A stretch of 64,000 nucleotides of DNA from Carposina sasakii. Taxonomy: Eukaryota; Arthropoda; Insecta; Lepidoptera; Carposinidae. Positions 31,966-43,452 of the stretch are shown in pieces. The notes below the pieces were generated by a model, which saw nothing but the letters and a program-made list of their open reading frames with translations, had not been told where the DNA came from and did no database searches. The stretch lies in assembly GCA_014607495.2 (NCBI GenBank), contig CP053170.1:62001-126000 (forward strand). The letters run 5' to 3'. Both the position numbers and the translations under genes were made by a program. Position 1 is the first letter of the stretch. Every line of letters begins with the position of its first letter.

Positions 31966-32261
31966 TAATACTTAATTAATATTTTTTGAACCAGATTTCT
32001 AAATAGTGACTAAAAACTTAGTAAATAAATAACTTTAATAAAAGAACTTTCGCAAGTCTGCTGCAAGGCTAGTATAAGTGTTTCAGTTATATTATAGAAA
32101 AATGATATGTGTTAATATAAAATAAAGGATTACTTAAACGATAAAGAGATCTTTGTCTTAAATTTATGCTCCTCCATCTTTCCCCATTGTAATGTTATGA
32201 ATTTCATTTTGCAATAAAAATACCATAGTTATGACTCGATTGTCGTAATGAACGAACTTTG

Positions 32262-32330
32262 TAAACCTTGCAGGTTTGTACGGAACCCTCGGTGCGCGAG
32301 TCCGACTCGCACTTGGCCTGTTTTTTTTTG
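32262..32330 (+). repeat. Right end of the 'gggttccgtacc' dispersed repeat
   Basis: 'ttgtacggaaccctcggtgc' followed by 'gcgagtccgactcgcacttg' and a T-run is the usual terminal part of this lepidopteran repeat. It fits the left part ending near 26595. Confidence 0.75.
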
Positions 32331-32870
32331 GTTTTTTTTCGATCCTTCGACTGTAGCGTACGTAATTGGCGCAGTCGGTAGGATACTTGAGTCAGTTTGC
32401 GCGCGTACATATTTCCGTAAAATCCGGAAACAGCACCTCGAAGCTGACCGGTTTTCAAGCCCTCGTCGAGTATCCAGAATCTACGGACCAGCTGCAGGCA
32501 GAAGGAGAATCCGAACATTGATTCACGAGAGAGACCAGAGATGAGATATATGTGAGTACATTTGAATTGTTCTTGTGTTGCTCTAACCTTTAATCCCTAA
32601 GTATTTTCTAAGTTCCCAAAATTTTTCATCCGAAAGATTTTAAGTCAGGCGTACCTGCATCTCGGCAGACTCGTCAGAGAAATATAGATAGTAGTAGAGA
32701 CCTAGATCTTAATATAGAGTTAAATAGTTTGTTCCAAGAGAACAAGATGGCCCACGATCCCGATACTATCTACAAAGCATTGAGACTTGTACCGGAGTTC
32801 GATGGCAACCCTAATATATTAACTAGATTTATTAATATATGTGACATAATAGTAACTCAGTACTTAGATG
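32331..32870 (+). pseudogene. Errantivirus-type Gypsy leader and start of gag (truncated)
   Basis: The primer site TGGCGCAGTCGGTAGGATA at 32367-32385 is the tRNA-Ser class used by the insect 17.6/297/errantivirus group. The 5' LTR is missing or reduced to a few bases. A leader of about 360 nt follows, then an in-frame MAHDPDTIYKALRLVPEFDG at 32747, the conserved Gag N terminus. The reading frame is lost at about 32870 (QYLD), where pogo transposase sequence begins on the other strand. Only about 40 codons of gag remain. Confidence 0.8.
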
Positions 32871-34956
32871 TAAGCTCCTTTCAAGTTTCTGTCCACAGTC
32901 TAAGGGAAAAATTTTACCAGGTGGCTTTTTCTTAGTGGTTGGTATTTTGTCTTCTTTGCGGACAGTCTGCTTCTGTTGAATTTTTAAGTCATCTATTGTG
33001 ACGGACTTTCCAGGTTCACATTGGATTTTTCTATTTCTTTGTACTGTCATAGGTTTTGCAGTCTTTATTTCTTTGAGGTAATTCATAAAGGCATCATCGA
33101 TCCCGTAAGACATGACTTCTTCTTGATGGTCAGGTATACGTTTTAGGATTTCTCTGGGGTTCAAGGGAACAATACCTGTAGCACGAAAGCCACTCTTGAT
33201 GTTACTGCTCTTATTTAGATCAATTTCTTCAATCAGTTCCTTGAGAAGCTTTGGGAAATGTTTTTTATTAAGACAAATCTGCGATGGATTTTTTATTTTA
33301 TAGCGATACAAAATTTTTCTCCACACTTTTTTTAACGGGCCAAAGAATGCTACGTCAAGAGGTTGAGTAATATGTGTGGATCGTGGTGGTAAAAAGACGA
33401 ATTTTATATCGTACGCCTCGCACTGTTCGATAATTTTGATACTTAAATGGCTTGACAAATTATCACAGATAACAGCTTTAGCGCCTTTGACGGTTTTGGC
33501 CCATGGGACAATTACGGTCTCAAAGTATTCCTCAAAAATCTGGCGTTCAAACCATCCCGATCTAGAGCGATTGTATCTTGTATTTGGGGGGCCGCCGGTT
33601 ACCCATTCTGAGTACAAATGATCCGCTTTGTATACCACGTATATTGGCAAGCATTCCCCATTTGCTGTTACCGTGAACATAAGAGAAATATTTCCCTTGC
33701 TTGAGTTGACGACTCTTTCGGGATAACGTACGCCTCTTCGAAATATGCATTTGGACGCCCCAGGGTCATCAGATAAATTGGTCTCATCGAGGCTAATAAT
33801 ATTTTCTGGCGGAATGTCCTTTAGAGTTTGACGTAGATTCGAACAGTACGACGCAATCTCTTCAGAAGATTTTGCAGCACGAGATCTTGTTATATTTTGT
33901 GTGACTCTTGTACATAGTTTATCGGCATGACGCCTCAAAAAATTTTGTACCCAATCTCGGCCAGGCAATTTACCATCAAAACATCGTTTTGAATTTTTAA
34001 CTAAGTAGTCATTAACGATAAGCTGTAAATCAATCTTTGATAAGGGCGAACCGAAATCAGCATATGCAATTAAAGCTTTGACAATTTTTTCCTCTTCTTC
34101 TTGCGAGAGAATAGTTGGTCGGCCCATTGGCTTCATATGGCATTGGTTAACTTTGTTCAAAATGGTCCGGCGTGGTATCCCAAATTGACGTTCAGCATCC
34201 CTTGATGATATTTGCTTCGAAGCAACGACTTGGCATGCAAGTTCCAACATCTCACTGCTGTAGTTTCGGTATTGTTTTGCTCCAAGTTTACGCCTAGTTT
34301 TCCGTTCTCGTATACGGGGTTTTGCACCACCTGCCAATTCCTACAAAAGAATGATGATTGGGTAAGTACTAAATAGTGTAAGTAATACATAGGTAGGTAC
34401 CTCTAAAGATACCTAATGTCCATAATAGGTAGGTATATATACATAAATATATAAGGACATGTTCGTACACATTTCACTGACAGACATAACACTGCAGAGA
34501 CGAAACCCCTAACTGCAAATTGTAGTTCCGATGCAGTCTCAAAGCAGTTGGCACGAATGCAATGAATATGCCATGTGCACGTTAAAGTGCAGTTACACTT
34601 GAGAAATTCATTGGGCACCTGCATACCTACTGCAATCAGACTGTATCGGCGCGGAAATGGCACAATTGCAATGGGATTGCAGTCCGTGTGTGCTAATTCT
34701 ATTCTAGATTCAAATGGTCTAAAATGCGTACGAAGTCACGTGCGTTGGCTAGTAATAATGTTTTTCAAAGTAAAAAGTGTCAACCCTAAGACCCGGGCAA
34801 ATATTCCAACATGGTTGGTCGAAACATGTAGTTTATTTTGCCCACTCACCATATTCTAGTTTGATAGATCTTATGATGCAGCGCATTATCCACTAAGAAA
34901 CTACAAGTCTTTAGCAATTCAACAAACCAAGAAACTCTTACCTTTGTCTTCACCAT
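32832..34956 (-). CDS. pogo/Tigger-type transposase, two exons (34956-34942; 34340-32832)
   Basis: Exon 1 is MVKTK at 34956-34942, ending AAG|GTAAGAG. Exon 2 starts after TTTGTAG at 34340 (ELAGGAKPRIRERKT) and is open for 502 codons. Domains: psq HTH (EMLELACQVVASKQIS, RDAERQFGIPRRTILNKV), CENP-B-type HTH (RDWVQNFLRRHADKL), and a DDE_1 catalytic core with SLDETNLSDD, AVICDNLSSHLS and THITQPLDVAFF. The last two aspartates are 35 residues apart, giving DD35D. A basic tail follows. No stop or shift interrupts it, which is rare in this window. The last ~13 codons (from about 32870) read antisense through the gag fragment, so the natural C terminus and left TIR are gone. A domesticated gene is possible but not indicated. 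Confidence 0.85.
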
Positions 34957-35950
34957 CCTGAAATATCAATAATTTTCACAAAACAGTTGGGCCCAGGAAA
35001 AAACACACCTACACTTTGCCATGGTCTGGTAGGAAACTGAGTGAATTTAGAAAAAAACAAACCTTTCAGTGTTGCCAGAAAAAAATCTAATTTCTACTTC
35101 AAGTTTGAAAAACTTGAAAAGGTGTTTGGTTTTGTATTTTCGATTATAGATAAATTCATGTCGGCGGGCAAATATACCTACCAGGGCAAAAATGGACGGT
35201 TTGACGGTAACTTACGGATTAATCGGCTATTCCAGGCGCGTACAATAGTCCTTCGACTAGTGTTGAGTAGGACACGACTTGAAAAAGAGTTTGTAAGAGT
35301 AGCCTCTTTTTTGTCCTGAGCCAGTACAATGTCCCACTTCAAATGAGGCGAGGCGTACCTACTGACTGAACCATTTGAAGTTATTATAGTACGAAATATG
35401 CGCGCCTCCTGACTGAAATTTACATAATTTATGGCCAATATTGACAAAAACAAAGTTACTCCGATTCAAAAATAGTAACCTAGTTTATGAACAAGACCTA
35501 TGACGCCATCTATTAATAATTTGCAGAACGTTTGACACTTTTTATTCAGATACCCACAACGCTCGATTTAAACAGTTTCGCTTATGGAGTAACATATTAC
35601 AATTCTGAGAATTTGTTTAACAACAAAATTTAAATTTAATTTACATGATCCTAGGTGTAAAATATAATGGAGTCCATACCTTCAGGTCAGTATATTATTT
35701 CTGCATAACTAAAACGCTTACATCACCTACGATTTTATAGGTATATAGGTTTGAATAGAAAGCTATACTTTAGCATTTTGCTTTTTTTACACAGTGAAAA
35801 AGTTTATACTCAATCGCACTCAATCCGTCTTTTTTACATATTTCGAAAGAACATATCTATAGCTTTCATATGACACTAAAATTAGCTGCGTCTACCTGCG
35901 TCCCCTAAACAAAATAGTGCAAAACTGACCAATGTCTATGAATTTAAAAA
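34957..35950. other. Unassigned sequence between the pogo and Transib genes
   Basis: AT-rich. It includes an RSS-like CACAGTG heptamer at 35790-35796 and a possible small exon ending CCTTCAG|GTCAGT at about 35684. Open stretches at 35041-35453 on both strands have no domain. It presumably contains the pogo right end and the Transib left end, but I could not pair either with a partner. Confidence 0.35.
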
Positions 35951-35968
35951 ATACCCATAACAATTTTC

Positions 35969-37953
35969 AGGCAGTTCCCAGCATAGCATTCCAATTAGTC
36001 GAAGAGAACTATTGAGTTTTTACTTAACGGGTGAATCTAATAACCACGAGGCTCGATTTCAATGCTTAATTACAAATGTTCGGGAAATAACACACTGTGA
36101 AGACGAATTACCAAATTACATCAAACAAGAGTTGTTTCACTTTATTCATCAGTATAAACAGAAGTGGCAAGGTTTTTAAGAAATAAAAAACGTTTTGAAA
36201 GCAAATATAGTAACTGGCTAGATACATCAGTCCATTTCCCTTCGCAAAAAAGACAAAGAATCTCTAGTGATTTTGTGGGAAGGCCTCAAAAAGACTTTGT
36301 AGAATGCAGTGAAAGGTCAAAACGACGTAAAACTCAAGAATTAAGAAGTAGTAAAGGAACAGTTGAGTTGATGTATGCAGCTGAAATGACGCTCAGATCA
36401 GAGGATAACGTTCACGCTGCAAAAGTGTTAGCTGATATCATTAAAAACCCGGATTCTTCGAAAAATTATATTAAAAAAGACAGTGATTTTAAGATTGCTA
36501 AGCTAACAGAAGATAAAGCTCTTTATTTATTAATGCTAGACTTACTAAATATCAATATAATATTATCAGAAGCAATGCCCTTGAAGAAAATTGTCCTTTG
36601 TATCCCAATTACGAAAGCGTAATTAAAGCTAAAAAACGTTGCTATCCGGATAACATCGTAATAACTGAGCGATCAGCAGAGATACCTCTTCAGGATCTTG
36701 TCGATCATACACTGAAAAGATTAGGCATATCACTTGGTGATGTACTTTCTCAACTAGAAGAAAGTAAATTAAAAAAATTGTGGCTCATAAGTAAATGGGG
36801 CTGTGATGGTACTTCCGGACAGGCTGAATACAAGCAATTATTTGAATTTCCAGATGTATCTGATGCTTCTATTTTTATTTCATCTTTGGTACCTGTACAA
36901 ATAGTTTGTGGGAACCCCAGTGATACTCATGAACTTATATGGCAAAATCCACGCCCTTCTTCACCACGCTATTGCAGACCTATAAAGTTAGAATTTGTAC
37001 ATGAAACGACTGAAATACTACAAAACGAGACAAAGTATATTGAAGAACAAATTAAGACTTTAACAAGTACAAACTTAGTCATTAACGAGCAAAATGTATC
37101 TATTAAACACCATTTAATTTTGACGATAGTAGATGGAAAAGCAATAAACGCAATTACACAAACCGCTTCTACCCAAAGATGCAACTTATGTGGTGTTACA
37201 GCGAAGGACTTCAACAATTTAAACTATAGTTTAAGTAAACCAATTATAGATGAACAACGATTGCTTTTAGGTCTGTCATCACTCCATTGCTGGATCAGAT
37301 TCTATGAATGGATGTTAAACTTGTCGTACAAACTGAAACTATGTAAGTGGCAAGCGAGAGGAACAGCAAATAAAACTATAGTAGAATTGGAGAAAAAAAG
37401 AGTACAACAGGAATTTAAAATTAAACTGAGCATGTTAGTAGATAAGCCTAAACATGGATACGGGAGTACCAATGATGGAAATTTTGCGCGAAGATTTTTC
37501 TCTAATTACGAAAAATCTGCAGATATAACTGGTATAAGCAAAAATTTGATTTATAGACTATGGATCATTTTGATGACCATGTCTAGTGGGCTAGCAATAA
37601 ATGAGGAAAAGTTCAAAATATACTCACTGAAAACCGCTGTTATCTTTTTGAAATGGTATCCATGGTATAATATGCCAACTACTGTTCATAGAATATTAAT
37701 CCATGGGTATATTATAATACAGAATGCTGTAGTTCCTATAGGTCTTCTATCAGAAGAGGCCCAAGAAACTAAAAACAAAGATATTAAAAAATATCGTGAA
37801 GGTTTCACACGTAAATTTTCAAGGAAACAGACTATGGAAGACTTATTTCACCAACTTTTAATATCATCAGATCCTCACATCACAGGTCTCAGAAAAGTAC
37901 CACAACGACAATTTAAAAATATTAATAAGACAAAAAAAATTTTGCTACTTTAA
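35969..37953 (+). pseudogene. Transib transposase (RAG1-related), copy A, broken
   Basis: After an acceptor (TTTTCAG at about 35971) come the Transib N-terminal block ISRRELLSFYLTGESNN and QYKQKWQ. A stop at 36177 and a shift near 36560-36600 interrupt it. The remainder reads GRPQKDFVECSERSKRRKTQ, VELMYAAEMTLR, SKWGCDGTSG (first aspartate), WQNPRPSSPRYCRPIKLEF, LTIVDGKAINAI (second aspartate), CNLC (zinc), LHCWIRFYEWML, FARRFF and GLLSEEAQETKNKD (catalytic glutamate), then RKFSRK. The same landmarks occur in copy B and correspond to D600, D708 and E962 of RAG1. The copy ends in poly-lysine codons and a stop at 37951-37953. Confidence 0.85.
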
Positions 37954-38389
37954 ATAAATACTTCTTTAAAAAAAACTGAATATTACGTAATCTTTGAAGT
38001 TTCCATCTGCCGGATCTTATTAGTACTGTTTTCGCTTACTGATGGTATTTTAGAAGTTTTTTGAAGAACATCGCTAGATGGCGATTTTAGAAAAATACTA
38101 GAGAATATCCCGTTCTAACGCAATGAATTAAATACACTAGAAAAGGAAAGCATCTAGTACTTCGTAACAGTGACCCATGTCACTGGCTTAGTGTGCGTTC
38201 TCAGTCACTGTTACACCGACCACAGACTGTGACAGTAACAGTGCTTTCGTATTGCAAGTATCTGTGATAACAGTGACGATGAAAAAATCTGTTATACCTG
38301 TTCCGATAAATACGCCTCACCTCTAGTTGTAGTCTGTTAGGTACTCTAACCAAATGATTACGATTATAAAATTTCTTACCTAATATACC
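37954..38389. other. Sequence downstream of Transib copy A with clustered CAGTGAC palindromes
   Basis: 38160-38290 contains 'gtaacagtgac', 'gtcactgttac', 'ctgtgacagtaacagtg' and 'aacagtgacg': six or more copies of a CAGTGAC/GTCACTG motif in both orientations. This could be a terminal region of the Transib element or an unrelated small inverted repeat. Confidence 0.4.
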
Positions 38390-38701
38390 TATTAAAAATA
38401 AACGCGAAATTTTGTGAGGATGGATGTAGGATGGATAGATGTACGTTTGTTACTCTTTCAAGCAAAAGCTACTGACTGAATGGATTTTAATCAAACTTTA
38501 CAAGAATATAACTTATACTTACATCAGAATAACAAAAAGGCTATAATTTATAGATGTGGTGTTAATTATCCAAAATTTAACGATAAGCATCAAGTAATAT
38601 AAAAAATCTTTAAATTTGTACGACTAGATGGCGCTGTGCGATATGGTTTATTCGATTTTATGGAAAAAATCCGCGGGCGACGTCAGGGGGCGGGCCGCTA
38701 G
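38390..38701 (+). mobile_element. Non-autonomous Helitron, 3' end
   Basis: 'gctactgactgaatggattt' and 'aatccgcgggcgacgtcagg', ending CCGCTAG before T at 38702. The CTAG|T end is as in the copies at 2721, 51838 and 59249. The left limit is approximate. Confidence 0.65.
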
Positions 38702-38762
38702 TTTCTAAATAAAAAAGTAAACAAACTATTATAAAATGAAAATATAATAAAGAAAAAATAAA

Positions 38763-40290
38763 TTACAAATTACTATTTAAAAATAAAATTTGGGCAACTT
38801 TTTTCCCACTAAGCCTGTTCCTTCGTTCTGTGAGTACCTGGCCTGCTTTACTAAACGTGTGCTCGGAAGGCACAGAAGTGGGGAGAATGCAAAGCCGTTT
38901 CAGAAATACTTTATAAAGCCTAGGGTATGCCTCTTTTTTAGCGAACCACCACTTGGCAGGATCTTGGTGCCTTGGCAGCAGGGGTTCCTCTAGATATTTA
39001 TCCACTTCTATAATTCCACCTGCAGACGGATTGATATCGTTGATTATTTCACCCACTTGAGCATCAAATTCATCCCATATGCTGTTTTTACGTTTATGGG
39101 GCGGCGATAAAGTTGGCTGCTCTATGGTATATGTGGTTTCAATCTGAATTCGCCCCGCCATTGATTTTAAATTACTACAGGCTCTCCCATAAGCATATTC
39201 ATTTTCAAACCCATATTTTTTAAATCTTGGATCTATTAATGTACTTTCAGCAAAGACATTATTTTCCTCGATTCTCGTAAACCTTGTGTTAATTTCGCCT
39301 AAAAGAACACAGTCGGGATGTTGCGAAGATAAAATTTTTTGGCACCTCTTTTTGAGGGCGTTTGATATAATTATAACCTGAAAATAAAACAAAAACAATG
39401 TTAATAACAACTCAAGAAAAACACGTTTTTAAACATATAATATATATTTTATTTGTGATATCATTTTACCTCTGATATAGTAATATTCTTCTCAGAACTC
39501 ATTTCTTCAGTTACATCTTCGAAAAAAGAAAGAATTTGTACAGCGGACTCCAAAACTTCAATGTCTTCAGCATTAATATTTATAGTGTCTGGATAGTCTA
39601 TAGCAATTGTGGACATGACACTATTTTTAACCTTCAATATCCTTTCAAACATATCGCACGTGGAGTTCCAACGTGTACAAACGTCTTGTTTGAGCTTCAA
39701 TAAAGGTTCATCTAGCTTTTTTTGCATATTTTTTAATCTTTCAGATGCAAGTGGGCTTCTACAAAATACCTCGACTATGTTCTTAATTTTAATTGTAATA
39801 TCTTTAATTTCTTTCAATGCAGATTGGACTATAAGATTCAAAGTATGAGCGAAACAGGGTATTTGTTTCCAATTATTCAATTTTATGGCAGCTTTGATAT
39901 TAAAAGCGTTCTCACTCGTTGCTGCTACAATTTTGTCGGTAATTTCCCACATATCTGTGATTCTTTTAAGTTCTTGTGCTAGGTTTTGTGACGTATGTCT
40001 ATCTGGAAACTGGACACATTCTAGCAAAAAAGTTTTCAATTCTGCCTGCTGATTAAAAAAATTAGCTGTCACGGCTAAATAATTATCGTTGGGGGCAGAT
40101 GTCCACCCATCAGTTGTAATACACACATACTCTGCTTGATAAAGTTCTGACTTGACCTTCTCTTTTGTCTGATTATAGACATTTGTCATCAATGCATTGG
40201 ATAACGTCTTACGACTAGGTAACTGGTAGGCTGGATTTAGTTCTTTTATAAATTCTTTGAGTTCAGGAGATTCAATCAAATTCAATCAAA
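38763..40290 (-). pseudogene. hAT transposase (ZBED4-like), N-terminally truncated, one intron
   Basis: Exon 40290-39470 carries SPELKEFIKELNPAYQLPSR, VCITTDGWTSAPNDNYLAV (first hAT catalytic block), CFAHTLNLIVQSAL and DVCTRWNSTCDMFERIL. A donor GAG|GTAAAA and an acceptor TTTTCAG (39377/39378) remove a 92-bp intron. The second exon has LIDPRFKKYGF, WWFAKKEAYPRLYKVFLKRL and PTSVPSEHTFSKAGQVLTER, the hAT C-terminal dimerisation region, then NRLSGKKV and a stop at 38763. No internal stop is seen. The N-terminal BED zinc finger and upstream part are missing at 40290, where a Mutator-like gene's remains begin. Confidence 0.85.
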
Positions 40291-40339
40291 CACCCCACCC
40301 CTACATTGCTAGGCCGAAATTTCAACAATTTTTAGTCCA

Positions 40340-41600
40340 CTATTCAAGTGCTTGGGAGACAATCGCCAGATCAGCGAGTTGAAACATTCGTTCGCATTTT
40401 GGGTATGGCCACCCAAGCATCTCTAGCAAATCATCTCTGGACAAATCTTGATAAATTGGAAGGAGATGCTGTTGAATATTACTGGCAAGTGGCGGTGAAA
40501 GTTCTTCCAATTTTGGATCTTTATTCAAGGCGATTGCTTTTTGCCATTTGCACCAGCTTTCGGGTCCAGTCGGGCAGTACTTGTGATTCGGTTCTTCCTT
40601 TGTTGAAAAAATATGATAAAAAGTAGCCATAATCTCTCTTTTCATATTCTCAACACTATCTACATTTCTTTGAATGCTCAAACCATAATACCTACTTGGT
40701 GAGTTTTTTTACAACTTTATCCGTTAACTTGCCTCTTCCGGAAAGTTTTTTCTTTTCTCACGTTTCGGAGTCTGGTACCCATTCTCTTCTCTACGTGGCC
40801 AATGCATTCGCTTTTCACAACAGTCAACTCTTTACCATAAGGATTGAGTTCTAGTATGGCCTTAAAAGTTTTTGAATCTCCATCACCTATGTAATTGCCA
40901 TACTTTACGCCGAATTTCTCCTCCGATTCGGAAAACATTTCTATCATACAATCGACCTCCATTTTGCCCGCGGAGCCCTCGTGATTCTTTGTGCAATTTT
41001 CTTCATGATTTTCGAGCCATTCCTCATATTCTTTAGTATGAGTCTTATTTTTCCAGAACGTACAGCCGCTGCAGTAACTGCTTTTCACAATCAAATCGAT
41101 CACTTTACCAGAGTAGTAGCCGATGAGCGTAGCAACACCATAGAGTGATTTGAACCCACGCTTTTTCCATGTACCGTCGCCAGAGACTTTGAGAATTTTT
41201 TCTGGTCGTCCATGCTCGTCATTTTTTTTCACCTCATCTTTGACAGCATTCTGCGATGAAAGATCGAATGATGACTTAGCAGCTGCATAAATATGCTCGA
41301 TGATTTTAGCGTAGCTGTTTTTATTGAATCCATTGCTCAAGTCCATGAGATTGCAAAAGGTATTGATTCCTTGTAGTGCGACCCCCAAAAGTCTCATGAC
41401 TAACACAATCCTTCGATTTATTTCGTAACCAGTATTAATCAATGGGCCTGACTGTATTTCTCGATGACCGCACCGACACGTAACGACAATTTTGAAACCC
41501 AGGCCTCTATGCCCTGACTCTGTAAAATTTACCCTTTGCTTGCAAACAGCACAGATTAAAATTTCTGATAGAGCCTAAAAACTGTTGAAAACTCAATCAT
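40340..41600 (-). pseudogene. Mutator-like transposase (Pfam 'Mutator'-type), broken
   Basis: Minus strand from about 41600: a CxxC-type start (ICAVCKQRVNFTESGHRGLG, CRCGH), RRIVLVMRLLGVALQGINTF, then ILKVSGDGTWKKRGFKSLYG (first catalytic aspartate), KSSYCSGCTFWKNK, WLENHEENCTKNHEGSAGKM, YIGDGDSKTFKAILE (second) and ECIGHVEKRMGTRLRN. A shift near 40720 leads to IMATFYHIFSTKEEPNHKYC and GPESWCKWQKA. The C terminus is diverged and stops at 40340. This combination is typical of the insect 'Mutator-like transposase domain' proteins. Confidence 0.85.
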
Positions 41601-42325
41601 TCTATATGCGTGCAAAGGATTTGTACGAATATCCTCTGTGCACCCAGTCTTTAGTTTTTTAGCACTTGCACTTGCACCGTCACTTGTACTCGGCCCGAAA
41701 TTCTCCCCGCTCTCATCAACGAATTGATTTCCTTGAAATCATTTTTTTTTTACACACTTCCGAGCTATATTACCTCGTGTTCCTTTTATATAGTTCGGCA
41801 TTTTCGTTTTGAAAATTCAACCGTTCACGACAAACTTTCGAGCTAAACTGATTCTATTGCTCGAGCAACGTTTCGTTTCGTATACCTAGAGTTTCACGCT
41901 ATATAGATATATATATAATAGCATTCACATGAAAAGGAGTAGCAGAGCGTTCTAAGAAAAATCCCCGAAACAGCTGCCTGACCATACAAAAGGTAAATAA
42001 AGGAAGCGAAGGTCGCTCTGCCTCTAACGGCCCGAGCGACCTGACCGCATATTGTTCCCGCACTCCAAATGCGATAACTCTGTATATATTCGATATTTTG
42101 AGTTTTCCTTTGGTTATAATATTTTGTTGGTATTATACTTTCGAAATATGTAATAAAAAAAAACGATTTTTTGAAAATTTTAAAGTGGTCTCCTGCCTTA
42201 AGCTGTTAGGAAATCCTTATACTTTGGTGAAATCGAATGTTGTCAAAACTCATACTTAAAATGCGTTAGGAAACTCCTAAATCTTAGGAGACGTTGGTGA
42301 AATTAGGCATTAGAATTACAACGAC
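41601..42325. other. No recognisable gene; possible Mutator-like element end
   Basis: AT-rich. 'ctgttaggaaatccttatac...gcgttaggaaactcctaaatc' (42198-42290) contains imperfect direct and inverted 'ttaggaaatcc' motifs. I cannot pair it with a partner on the other side of the transposase. Confidence 0.35.
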
Positions 42326-42329
42326 AAAA

Positions 42330-42690
42330 ACAGCACAGATTAATAACAGGATGCCGGATTTCACGGCACACCTTCCAAGCGGGAGGCGTAAGTTCGAACC
42401 CTGTCACGGGCCTGTACCAATGAATTTATTTCATGTACAGATTTTAATGTTGCAAAATTGTCACTTAACTCGTGCCTTGGAAAGTACGTAAAACCGTTGG
42501 TCCTGCGCTTGATCTCTCTCCGGTCGTGTCGGCTTTCCGTCCTATCGGACTATGAGAGTGAGGGAATAGAGAGTGCATCTGTGTTTGCGCACACGCTTGT
42601 GCACTATAATATCTCCTGTACCTGGCCAATCTCCGTAGAGATTGGTCGCTTGACCGAAATACGGTCTGAGATCATCATCATCATCATATA
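42330..42690 (+). mobile_element. tRNA-type SINE (lepidopteran) with (ATC)n end
   Basis: A B-box-like GTTCGAACCC at 42392 is followed by the diagnostic body 'cttgatctctctccggtcgt', 'tatcggactatgagagtgag' and 'gcttgtgcactataatat', and ends ATCATCATCATCAT at 42672-42688. No protein coding. It sits beside the (AAT)n tail of a minus-strand LINE. Confidence 0.75.
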
Positions 42691-42694
42691 AGAT

Positions 42695-42737
<43 letters not shown>
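42691..42737 (-). repeat. (AAT)n microsatellite = 3' tail (TTA)n of the minus-strand LINE
   Basis: About 14 AAT units, preceded on the minus strand by AATAAAG. A simple trinucleotide tail in place of poly-A is common in CR1/Daphne-group LINEs. The LINE body continues up to about 46864. Confidence 0.7.
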
Positions 42738-42738
<1 letters not shown>

Positions 42739-42942
42739 TTTATTTCATAATAAAGTATTTACATTTTCATCCTTATCTAAAAACAAGTTGTACAAAAAGA
42801 TGCAATAACAATTATGACATAAGGAGAGCCGAGTTTATAGTGGTCCCCACACTAGGTCAGGCCTGTATCGTGGGGGCCTGGAAATTACTACAAACGAGAT
42901 ACTGAGACGTTTTAAGAAACTATAGAAATAGCTTTTGTTATA

Positions 42943-43452
42943 CAGGATGTCCCAAAAGGTAACGTAGCTAGGAAGAGGGGTGATAGGGGTGGTCATGAGA
43001 GTCACCAGAAAAATAAATAAAAAATTCCCCTCTGGGTATTAAAAAAATAAAAGGCATTTATAAAAAAAATAAAAATTTTATACCTTGTGGGGCGATTTTG
43101 CCCCCGATGACCTACAATTATTGGTATATTAAAAATTTGCTGTTATGCTATCGTCAATAACCCTTTTTCAAATTGAAATAAGAAAAACAATACATATCTA
43201 ACCAATATTTTAAAGAAAATTAAGTTTTTGTCCAATCAAGGACTTAGTAATTACGATTTCACTCAACTTCCTCTAAGTGTACTGAAAAAAAAAAATACTA
43301 TGCAACTCCGGCGAGTAACTTAAAAAGATAGGTAATTTTATTGCAATTCCAAAATGGTATAACACTTACTTGAAAAATTCTTATTAGGATATGTAAAGAT
43401 AATTTTCGGGAACAATACCCCAGCAGAACAAAACATACCAATAACAATGTAA
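42943..43452 (+). repeat. Left long TIR of the mariner-type element
   Basis: It pairs with 45168-45676 with a few indels in A/T runs. The first 70 bp ('gtaacgtagctaggaagagg') are the least AT-rich. Confidence 0.9.

Larger units (their letters stand above)
26600..32260 (+). mobile_element. Decayed Helentron-type (Helitron with endonuclease) element inserted in the dispersed repeat
   Basis: The Rep (HUH) domain, Pif1 helicase and C-terminal EEP endonuclease lie in order on the plus strand, an architecture described for Helentrons. A palindrome after the endonuclease (31945-32010: 'gtctggttcaaa...ttgaaccagat') fits the 3'-terminal hairpin of such elements. Exact ends are not certain; the limits given are where the surrounding repeat stops and resumes. 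Confidence 0.75.

Noticed and set aside
35790..35796. CACAGTG heptamer taken as the left terminus of Transib copy A
   Set aside because: No matching inverted end or 5-bp duplication was found to the right. A heptamer alone occurs by chance in a region of this size.
42385..42405. tRNA gene suggested by GTTCGAACCC
   Set aside because: No cloverleaf could be drawn around the B-box-like string. The following body and (ATC)n end are those of a lepidopteran SINE.
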